From Hofstenia miamia (taxonomy: Eukaryota > Xenacoelomorpha > Acoela), in contig SCFE01000019.1 of assembly GCA_004352715.1 (NCBI GenBank), positions 587,955-651,954 of the forward strand: a stretch of DNA of 64,000 nucleotides, in the 5' to 3' direction. The notes under the pieces were generated by a model, which saw only the letters and a list, made by a program, of their open reading frames with translations, was not told where the DNA came from and ran no database searches. Each line of letters opens with the position of its first letter. The first letter of the stretch is position 1. Shown here piece after piece: positions 22,601 to 34,148 of the stretch. The position numbers were made by a program, and so were the translations under genes.

Positions 22601-25130
22601 GATAAAAATGGGAAATCAATGGTGAATCTTACCCTCTATCTACCTTAAAAGTTGGCGTGAATTATCTTGTCAAAGCCGCTACAATAAATGGAAAAGGAGA
22701 AAAGGCTCATGAGTCTTGCTGATATGCAAAACAGCGCGTGACATGCTTTTAAGAAATTTGGAATTGCAAACTTAATATAACACTGTGGACCTTAGATCAA
22801 GCCAAGTATGAGCATCAACAACATACATTTTCAAAGAGCGTATGTGCAAAATACAAAACTTTTTAGATAAAACACAACTAATAATAATAATATTAGAAAG
22901 TCATTTTCAAAACAAACTTACTTGAGAAAGAGCAGCAGCGTTGTGTACAGAATCACTTAACACAATTGACTTTTGTAAGTAGATATTTATCTGCCTCACA
23001 ATGACATCGTCATATATTTGTATAACGGTTCAGAAATTCAAAATACGCAAGCGTAATTTAACACCATTTCTACAAAACCAACCGTAATTTTACATAAGTT
23101 ATTTGGCAGTAGGAATCGATATTTGATTTGCTCAACTAACCGAGTCATTTCTCATTTAAAACTAAGTTTCTGCTTGTGTGTGTTAGCAACTATCTACAAA
23201 AGCTACGAAAGAGTGATTGAAGTGGTTAATATTTTCTTAAGTCGTTAACTGATTTAAATTAATAATTGACCGATTATTACGCTCATGCTTCGTGAGGCCG
23301 CTTTTGAATAACAAATTGAGCATCTCTGAGATGCAGGCTCAATTACATTATAATCAAGGTTGAGGTCGAGGTCAAACCACACACATTATTTTTCTAATAT
23401 TTGAACAAAGATTCAACTGAAAATGTCGCTCGCACTCTTGCTATACATTCATATTTCGAGTGAAGTATGTCATACCTACAATTAAGGCTTTACCCTATTT
23501 CTACTAAAGTTACCTTAAAGTAACAAACCGCTTTAATAAGAAATATTGAAAGCCTTTGATGTGGCCACATCTAAGGGTTTGTGAGCACTCGTGTAATGAT
23601 GAAGTATTTTTTTAAGAATTATTTCTCTGCCTTAAATATATGAAAATATGAATTTTTTTTCAATGAGAAATCCGATTTTTTTAAACTATTCAATTCTTGC
23701 CATACCTAATGTTCAGATAATGAGGTGTTCCAATGCCCATGGGAACAACAACGACCCTCAAATACTTTGATTCTGGAGAAAGCAGCGTGAGCCCCATTCA
23801 GACGCGCCTTTGCGAGAAGTCAGTGGTTGTCGCAAAAGACCAAGTTACAGTCGAAATAGAAGGAGGAGACAATTCTCTATATTGCGGTGCTTTCAGATTT
23901 TAAATACCTTCATTAGTTATAAGCGCTTAAAAATTTTTGATTTCGAAAAATTCAATTTCAGGTTTGAAATGCTAAGCGCCATGATCTGTTCGTCAGGCAA
24001 CTAGGTGAACGCATAAGTAAAAAATAAAATTTGAGTATTAGGAAATATAATTTTCATTAGCTTTTTCTTTACAGTATTGACAAAATATTCTTTAGAGGGA
24101 TCAATGTCGAAATTGAATGGATTTATAAACAATGTCAATTACAGCAGCGACAGAAAACAAATTTACAATCTCATTTCTGCACCATTCAATTTGAATTATG
24201 ACATAGTCACTTTATACAACGGACAAACGAATTAACCGTTCAATAAATCAAACACCCCAGTTTAATGCACACCACTGTAAAATGGCTATAAATGTTATCA
24301 CCAAAAACTATATTCTTATTCTTACAGAATGACAAGTTTTATGATGATAACGCGTTAATGATCATAAATGCTACATTACAGTGACTAAACGAAACAAATG
24401 CAACATTATTTGAAAGAAGTAAATTGAAAAAATAACGCAAAAATTCGCTTTCCACTCCTCTCCAATCATTCAGATGTAGTGCATGACAAATTTCTGCTCT
24501 ACAATCAGTTCTTTGATTTAATAAATCTTCCAATTTTCTTAATTGCATCATTATTTCGATAGCTCATTCCCAATGCCGTGCTGTTTTTAACAGCGCTAAT
24601 ATATAATATTTGAAATTCGTTTTTCAAATATAATTTAATAAAATAATAACATAATAAATTATAATATAATATAACATGTAATATAAATATTAAATTAAAA
24701 TTATATTATAAAAACATATTTATGCAATTAGCGAAAAAACATGGAACATTATATGAATAATTGCTTTTGTGGTGTATTTTCAGTTTTCAGTAATCATGAT
24801 TGTATCCTTTTCGTGCGCAACACTAAGCACTGAAAGTAACCACATACCCACAATCTGTAATAGTGTGGGCTGCTTCAGCTATCACAGTAATGCTGTTCTC
24901 ACTATCCTTAACCATTCTTAGAGAATACATACTGATCACCAATTGATCCCCCTTGGAGAGATATAACTGTTATTCCTGCGGATTCATGGAAAACAGTGAC
25001 CAACTAGATTCAACTCCCTGTCTTGTGATGATCAGAGCACTATCAAGCTTTAGAGAGAGGACCTAAAGTTTATCATAAATCTATGGCAAATTGTAAAGCA
25101 ATAGCTTCACTTTTGAACCTATACCAATTT
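19640..25130. other. 5.5 kb of AT-rich DNA without recognised genes
   Basis: I found no convincing gene, domain or transposon terminus here. A plus-strand frame at 19738-19983 (81 aa) has no recognised motif. At 24600-24720 the DNA is almost pure A/T. The upstream exon(s) and promoter of the PPP1R3-like gene should lie just above 18354 but cannot be placed. Confidence 0.4.
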
Positions 25131-25257
25131 TAAAGATGAATGTCTAGCAAAAATGAATTTAAGGGAGTAATAACTCTAAAAATGGACTTTCTGAATAAAT
25201 ATTCCATACTTTTTTCGCTTACTGTATATAATGATATAATTGTCATAAGAAAAACTT

Positions 25258-25260
<3 letters not shown>

Positions 25261-25295
<35 letters not shown>
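25261..25295. repeat. (AT)n microsatellite
   Basis: About 17 uninterrupted AT units. Confidence 0.95.
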
Positions 25296-25297
<2 letters not shown>

Positions 25298-25739
25298 AAA
25301 TGCTACTAAATTCATTTGTATGAAAATGAGTGCGTTTATCTTTGTTGGCATACATATATTTATGGTTTACTCTGCATCAATTGCGTAAATAACACTCATC
25401 AATTCGCCTATAAGGTCAACGTGAACTATGCCGTTATTAATACGAGTTGCCAAAATGGCGCTAACATTCGCTTGAATTAGAATTCTTTCATATTATATAT
25501 CGCAAACGAAAGAATAAGAATATCAGTAAATTGATAATGTGTTCCCCCAGCACAGTGGTAATTCAATTCTAATTTCTATAAAACCGTACAACAGTAGTGG
25601 TGCAGCGAAATTTGACTGTTTCTATGTTTTCAAACGTTCACAATAGGATGCAGTGTTTTTTACTTCAAACGATTTCTATCGAAATCTCGGCATCAAATTT
25701 ACAAAGTTATCTAAATAAAAATTATCAATTCATCTATAA

Positions 25740-25877
25740 GGCTACGGTTAGATTACGTGATTGGTAGCAAGAAAAATTACTTAACACGTCACATCGCTAA
25801 TTATCTCGGTGGTTAGACGTGCGATTTTATCAAAATGTGACAGATCACGCGTGATCAATCACAGTCTAACCATGGCC
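25740..25877. mobile_element. 138-bp MITE with TAA target duplication (PIF/Harbinger-like)
   Basis: The ends GGCTACGGTTAGATTACG and, inverted from the right, GGCCATGGTTAGACTGTG are imperfect inverted repeats flanked by TAA on both sides (25737-25739 and 25878-25880). A 3-bp TWA duplication is the hallmark of PIF/Harbinger. The inside contains the palindrome GATCACGCGTGATC. Related copies lie at 38984 and, as a half copy, at 38711, in the opposite orientation, which confirms a repeat family. Confidence 0.72.
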
Positions 25878-26808
25878 TAAGATCAACGTAAACTATGACA
25901 CTTCAAGTTTCACGAATTTTACTAACTTCCATCTAAAATGGTCGCTCAGTTCCTAAATTTTGATAAAAATAAACTTCGTAATTAACAATAAATATTGCCA
26001 AACCGGGATATTTTTCAACTAAATAGTAATAGGAAGAGAGGTAAATTTTCTATTTAGATACCAGTTGGTAATTTCAGCTTTGTGCCTTGGAAAATAGAAG
26101 GGGTCACCTAGGGTCAAATTACAATTCTTTGTCGAAAATCAATTAAAAAGGTAATCCAATCCAACTAACAATACATGCATTGTTCTCGATTGAAATTAAT
26201 TTATTCTTTGAAAATGCAAGTAATTTGATGCATTTATTATACTGGTCAGCAATTAAAACCTCTTTTTTCGAGCGAGAATTGTTTCAATAAGCGAATGGAT
26301 TTAACATAAAGCGCGAATGCGTTTGGCGCCTCGCGTCGTCTGCAGGAGAACATTGAAATTGAAAAGCAAAGCATAAATTTCGTAGCGCAGAATATCGCCC
26401 ATTCACAGACGAAATTGATTCCTCAATCAAATATTTAGTGTCGCACTGACTTGGTGGACTGTTCGTATCAGATCATTTAAGTCAATTCAATTCCAATATT
26501 GAGAATTAATGTAAAATAATGTAATAAAAGTTGTGAAACCATAAGCCATTAACTCTAATCGTACTGAGGGAGGGAAGCAATTCGGCCAATCGGGCCCCAT
26601 GTCGTTTTTGTCAAATTTGCTCGAAATTAATTTTTTAGCTGATTTTTTCTGAACTTTCCTAAAAGCTATCTGGGAACAAGATAAAGTTAAAGTGGAATGA
26701 TTTTTGTGGGGGGAGCGGGTGTTAAAGGGAGTCAGAAAAATTTCAATCTAGCAAATAATTCAAAAGTTATTGATGCAATATGAAGAAGAAGGAAGTCAAT
26801 ATTTGGAT

Positions 26809-26818
26809 AAATATCGAT

Positions 26819-26872
<54 letters not shown>
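26809..26872. repeat. (AT)n microsatellite
   Basis: About 60 nt of AT units with one interruption. Confidence 0.95.
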
Positions 26873-26877
<5 letters not shown>

Positions 26878-27711
26878 CATACAATTAAATTTATTGAGTC
26901 ATCATTGTTAAGGGTCAGCGCCAGGTTTGTCAAAAAATGGTAGAATGAAAAACCTTTAGTACTACGATTAGTTATTATTGATTTGTCACCCTGGGCCCAC
27001 TGTAGCAATAAAATACTGCAACAAAATAGTTTATCTTACAAAACAAGGGTTTAGAATGTATGTGGTGAAAATCAGTGTCATACCTACATGGGGGTCAGGT
27101 GGCCAAACTTAAGAGAAGAAAAATAGGAAATAATCATTTGGTGCTATATTTTGAATACAGTAAGACAATAATGACTAAATATGATTAGATATCACATAAG
27201 AGCTGACCTAAATTAGTAGAGGCGTTGATGCTGAACCCCGAACTGGAAAATAGCTGGGGCTGGTCAAGGGGATTGTGTACTGTGAAATTTTTTATTATTA
27301 TTTTCACCTTTTTAACTTTGACCTTGAAAGTGACCTTAATATATATTATTGTCATGTATTTGATTTTTGAAACATACATAAACATTACTCATTGACTTTA
27401 TTTCTTATTTATTCCTTCATTTTAGAAATGTCAGTTTATGCAAAATTATGAAAATGGCTGCCGTGATTACGTAATACTGGTAATACTTTGAGCACAATTA
27501 TTTGTTTGCCTGTTATAGTAAGTGTTTGACGATATCTAAGAGGAATATGAGTTAAATTAACTGTTTCCAAAAATTGGTGACATCACCAATTCATTTGCAT
27601 ATATTATCGAAACCAATGAATATATTTTTTGCGAATTGGTAAAAATTTAGTTCGAAGGTGTATGTCATTAGTTTACCTTGAATAGGTCTGAAGTAAACGA
27701 GGGAGAGGGGA

Positions 27712-28027
27712 CAGAGATAGATACGGGTCGAATTTATTTTTGTTACCCGTTTTTGGCCCGTCGAAATTAATTGATCTATTTCAACACATTAATTTATAGC
27801 TGCAGCACTAAGTCCCATTTGACTACAATCTCTTTCTGACTGAGCAGAAGTTGCTTGGGTGGCATATATCTTCAATGCAACGTTAAACAAACTTGGATAG
27901 GTGCTTCTTTTGAAATTTCAAAAACGTATATTTACAAGCTTGTTACAATTAATTATATTCGGCCCGTTTTTTGTCATTAATTTCCTAAATCTTAGGCCCG
28001 AGTCGGCCAGGCCCGTGTCCATCTCTG
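27712..28027. mobile_element. hAT-like MITE, CAGAGATAGATACGGG termini
   Basis: Left end CAGAGATAGATACGGG, right end inverted CAGAGATGGACACGGGCC. The 316-bp element carries GGCCCG words next to both ends, like the elements at 15787 and 16240. The flanking 8-mers AGAGGGGA and AGGGGTCA agree at 5 of 8 positions only, so the target duplication is weak. Confidence 0.6.
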
Positions 28028-28086
28028 AGGGGTCACGCTTTCATTATTTTAAATGACCGTAGGCTATCTAGATTGTACAATGCCCA

Positions 28087-28875
28087 ATGTATCGCAAAAC
28101 AGTGTTGTCAAAGTTTACAATATTAATTCAAAAATACCCAAGTGAATATAAAGAAGTATCACTCCGTCTATTATATTGTATCTGCTTAGAAACAATTATG
28201 AATTCACGCAGATCAGCCAAGCACACAAAAGCCAAATTTCTTCTCTCTTCCAACTCCAATCAAATATTAACATTCACACAAGTAAATGACTGCAACTCAA
28301 AACATGTAAAATCATATCTGAGTGCAAATATTGAACTCCACAACTTAAGCACTCCGCCATTCGGCAATTTTTAAAGGTATGGGGCGCATATATTGCCTTC
28401 TGAAAATTTATGTAGGAACATTGTCAAGTAATTTGAAGATTCAGTGAAAAAAATCTAGATCAGAAACTGAAAGATTCGGTGGTCTTTGCAGTTAATCTCG
28501 AAAGTGATATTGATGGAGAAAGATGTGCGAACTCTTTAATTGGAGATTTGGATTATCGTAACAAAAAGTACGTTTTTAGTTGCACGCATATGTCTGGTAG
28601 ATTTATTGAACAAGCAAGATCTTGTTTGGTTGCTGAAACAATGAAAACTGAGTTCATCTCGTTAGTCACTGATGCTGAAAGTTGAATAGTTGCTGCGGCT
28701 GCTGCACTTAAACAGTTATATCCTCATATTCCATAATACAAACCAAATGCCATAAATGCCATCGTTAATTCCAAAAATTCAATTTTGGTAGTTTTAGGGC
28801 AGAAAAAACCATTTTCGACTTCTACATTTAATGCATCCAGAAATCAGGGATTTGAATTGCCAGCATATCTTAATA
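28087..28875 (+). pseudogene. hAT transposase fragment (CGGBP1-like type), decayed
   Basis: Plus-strand pieces follow the order of one hAT transposase subgroup: an N-terminal RRSAKHTKAKF segment (28204-28240), TPPFGNF near 28350, then after a frame change GAHILPSENLCRNIVK (28383-28430), then VVFAVNLESDIDGERCANSL (28479-28540), where active members have W-x-S-I-D-E-T-T-D. After LVTDAES a stop precedes AAAAALKQLYPHIP (28690-28735), which matches TDAA-x-Y-M-x-K-A-G-x-x-L-K-x-x-Y-P. Stops, frameshifts and the altered DDE-box residue show that it is dead. The assignment is from memory of the family. Confidence 0.62.
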
Positions 28876-29005
28876 TCTAAACTAATAGCAGCGTAGCATA
28901 TTAATTTAATTGGTGAATAGATACAACTAATATTGCAACAACCATAATGTACAGAACTAGTAATATTTTTGCAGATTTTCCAAACTAATATTTCCTGCTC
29001 TCTTA

Positions 29006-29862
29006 AGGTGTGTTCCCACTATAGACTTTTATCAGCGATTTTATTTGAAAATGCAATTATTTGTGTTTATATTGACGAGTTGGAATACGGTTCAGACTAT
29101 CGATTTTTATCAGAAGATAAATTATAATCTGATAAAAAATCGATAGTTGGAACGACTTCAATTATACTTTGATTTATCAATTGATTGACAGTAAGAGAAA
29201 TAACATCTGTTCAATGATTGGACTGCATTAAAATGTAAACAAAGTTTGCATATTTAGAGGTTGAAATATTTTAACTTTAATAATCCACGTTTCACGAGTC
29301 TGTTCCCAACTTCAACTAAAGGTGTGTTCCCACTATCGACTTTTATCAGCAGATTTTAATCGAAAATGCAATTATTTTCGTTCACATTGGCGATTTTTTA
29401 TCATCCGATTTTTTATCAGAAAAAGCGGAGTTGGAAGAGCGTTCAGACTATCGATTTTTAATCAGATGATAAATTATCATCTTTTGATTGACAGTAAGAA
29501 AAACAACAACATCTGTTTATGGATTGGTTTGCATTAGAATGTAAACAATGTTTGCATATTTTGAAGTTGAAATATTTCAACGACAATAATTTACGTTTTG
29601 GAAGTCTGTTCCCTACTTGAGAAGTAAACAATTAGTTTCAAGTAGGTATTCGACTAGTTTTAGTACCGTTCAGACTATCGACTTTTATCAGCTGATAAAT
29701 TATCAGATGACAGTAATTTGGCTGTTTTGCCAAAAAATCGGATGGAGCGTTCAGACTATCGACTTTTATCAGCCGATAAAAAAGCAGATAGAGGGTTCAC
29801 ACTATCGACTTTTATCACCGATTTCTTGACAGATGATAAAAGTCGATAGTGGGAACACACCT
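29006..29862. mobile_element. Compound MITE with internal tandem units, TTA target duplication
   Basis: AGGTGTGTTCCCACTAT at 29006 and its inverse ATAGTGGGAACACACCT ending at 29862 are perfect 17-bp termini, flanked by TTA on both sides. A second copy of the left terminus begins at 29320, and 29006-29319 and 29320-29634 are diverged direct repeats. The right part holds several phrases close to CAGACTATCGACTTTTATCAG-like 20-mers (near 29095, 29445, 29671, 29753) next to TTATCAG/CTGATAA palindromes. TTA duplications point to PIF/Harbinger mobilisation. Confidence 0.75.
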
Positions 29863-29869
29863 TTAGCCA

Positions 29870-32800
29870 ATAAGAAAAAGAAAACAATATGTTTAGCATA
29901 ATAGCATCACATCACATGATCACTTAATTTAGGTATACCAAGATTTAGCAGAATGGTAATTTTCTAAAGCTAAAAAGTATATTGCTCAACAATTTGGAAA
30001 GCAGTATTTTTTAGATCGACATAGAGCCCAGCCGAATGAATTTTTTCAATTAAAAAAACTTTTCAGAAAAAACAAACTTTTCAAAAAGAACACTAAAATG
30101 TACTTGTCGATGCACTTCAAAAATATTTATTATTTTGTATTTTCAATTGATATTTTCACTGCATTTTCCATTTATAAGTGCATCTTAGAAGTATTTTTCC
30201 ATTTATGAATGCCATTTTGGCGCATTTTCGTGATTTTAGGTGCCATTTTCAAAATTTGGTTGATTTCAAGTGAAATTTGTAAAATAATCACCTAAACCAA
30301 TTCAAAATTCCATGTCCAAATATGGAAATTGTCGCCAATAATTTCCGATATTTCAAGACTGGCACTTTACAAATTCTGGTTCCAACCCTGCATGTTCACA
30401 TATATATTTATATAAAATGAAACAGCAATTAATGGAATTATCTACAGAAATTTCGGAATGCATATGAGTTCACTGCATGAACATTTCCATATATCATCGC
30501 CATGAATATATGACGTTAAACTAGTTAAATTTTCATTCGATTTTGAACAGTACTGGAATAAATGTAGAGATGAAATTAAAAAATCCATTGCTGAGGCCAG
30601 GATAAAAAACATTGCAAAATTCTATTTTGTGTGCCTTACCAGTTTTAATCAAACCTATTATTGCCATGTCTGAATTGAATTATAAATTCGGTTCACATTA
30701 TAGTTAATTTGATGATGGATTGGTATTTCAGTGGACTAACATAGTACTAGGACCAAATATGAAGAACCTGGAACCACGAATTTCAAAATGTTACTCATAT
30801 TTTTTCCAATTTTGATCAAAATTATTCTGTGGAAACAATGGGGCTATCTGAACAGAATATTTTTTAGAGTTCAAAAAACATTTGCTTATTTGCTTAATAA
30901 AAGCCAGACTTAAACTTTTCTGAAGTTTTTCATTCAATATAGTTTAAGTAAATAATTTTACATTATTTAATTTAGAAATACAATGGTACAACTTCTTCAA
31001 AGTCGCAATTATATTTAAAAGTCATTTTAAACGACATAATTGAACAGACATGGAGGAGGGAATTCCCAAATAGCCCTAACAACGTTTTGGGAAAGGAAAA
31101 TTTAGAAATCAATAAAATTGAAATACATGAAGAGTAATATGCAGAAATGTCACATTTAAAAAAGCCCGAAAAATATTCTAAGTAACTCATGAAGTATGAA
31201 TAAAGTGGAAATGTCAACTCCGTCATTTCTAAAAGTATATAATTGAAAGAATATACTTATAGAGTTCAAAGCTGACTAAAAGACACTTGAATGAATATAT
31301 ATACTACATACCGTATATATTATAGACAGAAGTAATGCTCTGAAGGACATTCCTCATTTAGAAAAAAACCATATACAAACACGAAGTATTGATCGGTAAT
31401 AACACAAATGCGAGATCACAACTAAAACAATTCTTCATGTAAAATCCAATATTTTATAAATAAAGCGATTTTTAACGTAAACATAAGCGATACAATGTTT
31501 TTCTAAACCTATTATTTTATGATTCCATTCACTTACAAAAAGCGTCCTTGAGAGAAATAAGATTTTAAAGGGGGCTAGGAATAGTTACAAGCAGTATTCA
31601 AATAGAAAATACAATACCTCAATTCCACAGCGAAACGTCTACAATGGTTACGAAAGTTTACAAAACTTGCACCGCTAGAGGGCAGAGTTGAGACAGCGGG
31701 AAATCGGGAATAATCTCTCGAGTGCATTTAAGAGTCACAGGCTAATCAGAATAAAATCACATCGATAATAAAATAATAGCCAAAAAAATTAGCACCAAAA
31801 TATCTATTTGATAATGAAGAACAATGATATGTCAGAATGTACATCAAAATGGCTGTCAATATGCGGGAATTCCATTAATTCAGTGACCAAACTAAAATAA
31901 AAAATTATATTTCCAATTATTGGGTTTTAAATTGTAAAAAAAAATATGGAAGAAAGATATATATATTTACAATTTTTTACTAACAAGTTACAAGAACATT
32001 CAGTAAAATCATTTACAAAAATTTGAGTTTTCTAGCGTCTCATAATTGGGGTTGACTTCATTGAGGTGTGCATAAGCGCAATAAAATATTACATGGTAAT
32101 CATTCATACGCAACCTCATGCACTTAGACTATTTAATCATATTCTTACTACAAGTATTTATTTTCAATGTTGGAAGTTTAGCAATATCTGTTATAGTTAT
32201 AAATCTGAAACTGAAATATTATATCTCATTACGGTCCAATTGTTTTACTATCATTACGTAGTCTAAGATCGCTTTTCTTAAGGGCCTCTAAATTCAGCAA
32301 TTTTTACATTTTCACTTTTTCTAATATCTAGGATAATTATAACTTTTTATATATTTTTACAAGAACTTTTAGTATACCCAATTTTCAAGAGGTTTAATAA
32401 TATTATAATTGTTAGAACTCAAGTATTATGGAAGATGCATAATTAAAACTTGTAAGACTCCTAGACAAAAATATGTTCTATATGCATGACAAATTTCATT
32501 TAGATTAAAGCTGTTTGTGATATGAGAGAAAACCTTTACATTTTTCATTTCATGCAATTCGCAAAATTTGTTGAAATAACATACGTTTGGGGTCTGAAAA
32601 TCAGAAGTTAAACTTTTAAAATCATTTTTTGCTAACACTATATCTACTTAAAGATTAATATATCTTTCAATAGAAACGACATAAATATATTTTTGAAAAT
32701 TTTTTTCCAAAAATTACTAAAAAAAAGTATATGCTTGAAAACTCCTCATGTAATTTTAACTATTTTTACACAAAATCGATGAAAAAAAATTCAAATTGCA

Positions 32801-33490
32801 TATTTTTAGGATTATAAGAACAGCCCATAGCTTTTATAGTATCCCAAATACTGTCAAATTGAACAACAACAGTTTTCAGCGCCAACAAGAGAAAGCGCAC
32901 GTGAATGCTTTTTCAGCTGTAAGATCATAAATTCTAGAAAGATATGAAGAGGTTTCAGGTATTCCCGAAACTATAAATGTTTGTTTTAAAAGAGGATTTT
33001 CATAAGGGTGATTAACACTAGAAGAGATATCTGAATGGTAAAAGGAATTTTAAAGGAAAGGAATCTATTCTAGGTTTAATAGAGTTTACCATAATTTGAC
33101 GAAATATAGAGTTTCAATAGATATACCACGACTTTGAAGGTTATCAAGAGGGTTATTATAAAATGAGGGTTCTATAGAATTGGCTATACAACTGTCCTGA
33201 TAGCGCCTTTAAATTAGTGCGATTCAAGATGCATCAATTCAGTAAAACATTGCCAGACACAACTTTAATTGAGAGTAAATTGTAGACAAGGCGAAATTTT
33301 AAAGAACGTGGATTCACGTTATATTATTCATTATCTTTAAACTTGCAAATTTCCGCACAAAACTGTAGGATGATTTTTAAAAATAAATATATGAAAAATA
33401 CAAGATTGTAGAAAAACTTGAAAGAAGGCAATTGTAGGTACTCACATTCTTTACATTTAACCAAAATAAAAAACTAACCATTTAAAGGAT
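29870..33490. other. AT-rich DNA without recognised genes
   Basis: No coding exon or element terminus was recognised. A sequence ending in GGTTCCAACCCTG at 30393 resembles the right end of a hAT MITE, but no left partner was found. Confidence 0.4.
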
Positions 33491-33532
33491 TCTGTGGTTG
33501 AATATAGTTGAAGACGTGCAAATTAGGAGTAA

Positions 33533-33658
33533 TTAACTTTTCTTACAACCGCAATTGGCACATGAACACTGTTTTTCTTTGTTAGAACAGCATTGACAGT
33601 TATCTTTGCAACCACAATCACATTTTTCATTTTGGCAATTACAAGGACCATCAGACAT
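33533..33658 (-). CDS. Metallothionein, 41 aa
   Basis: The minus-strand frame runs from ATG at 33658 to TAA at 33533 and encodes 41 residues, 12 of them cysteine (6, 8, 13, 15, 17, 21, 23, 24, 31, 33, 36, 38). The pattern is CxC, CxCxC, CxCC, CxC and CxC (start MSDGPCNCQNEKCDCGCK, end CANCGCKKS). There are no aromatic residues and lysines sit between the cysteines, as in metal-thiolate cluster proteins. It would bind Cu or Zn/Cd in the cytosol. Twelve Cys is more than Drosophila MtnA (10) and fewer than the 18-20 of crustacean forms. Before the ATG, TTATACTTTAG is a plausible acceptor, so a 5' UTR intron is likely. No TGCRCNC metal-response element was seen within 400 bp upstream. Confidence 0.88.
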   Translation of the reverse strand: MSDGPCNCQNEKCDCGCKDNCQCCSNKEKQCSCANCGCKKS

Positions 33659-33659
33659 T

Positions 33660-34148
33660 GCTTAAACTAAAGTATAATATAGATAATTCGAGCATTAAGC
33701 ATAGTAATCAATGAACAGTCATAAAAAATTCAAAAGAATTTTCTTGGTTGATGTTAATGAAGAAGTAGAACTATTTTTAGGTAAATTAACTTAATAATAA
33801 CTATTTTGCAACAAAAAATCGCTACATCTAATCATTATGAACCTGCATATTTTATGTTGTAAGCAAAAAATTGGGAAAAATGAAGAAATTGATGTAATTT
33901 TTTTATTATTTTGAAACGAAACAATTAACTCTATTGGATAACATTTGTGATGAACTAAGCTTAGAAAAAGTAAGCAAATAATTTCAGAGGGAAATACAGC
34001 TAAAGACTGTTTTTAAAGCATTTTAACATAGAATCTATGTGCCAATGTAGCAAAAATAGAAAGGAAAAATTTTAAGATATAAAATTTTTTATACAATGCC
34101 TAAAGAAAACCTGCTGAGATGTTAAAATATCTGCGAGCTGGAAAATTT
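33660..34148. promoter_or_regulatory. Upstream region of the metallothionein gene
   Basis: This 490-bp stretch lies 5' of the metallothionein on the minus strand. TATATTATACTTTAG at about 33665-33680 may be a splice acceptor or a TATA-like sequence. No metal-response element core was found, so regulation is undetermined. Confidence 0.25.

Noticed and set aside
24600-24720. Nearly pure A/T stretch considered as an origin or matrix attachment region
   Set aside because: Composition alone does not support a function.
30360-30395. Possible right end of a hAT MITE (GGTTCCAACCCTG)
   Set aside because: No left partner CAGGGTTGGAACC was seen within 2 kb upstream.
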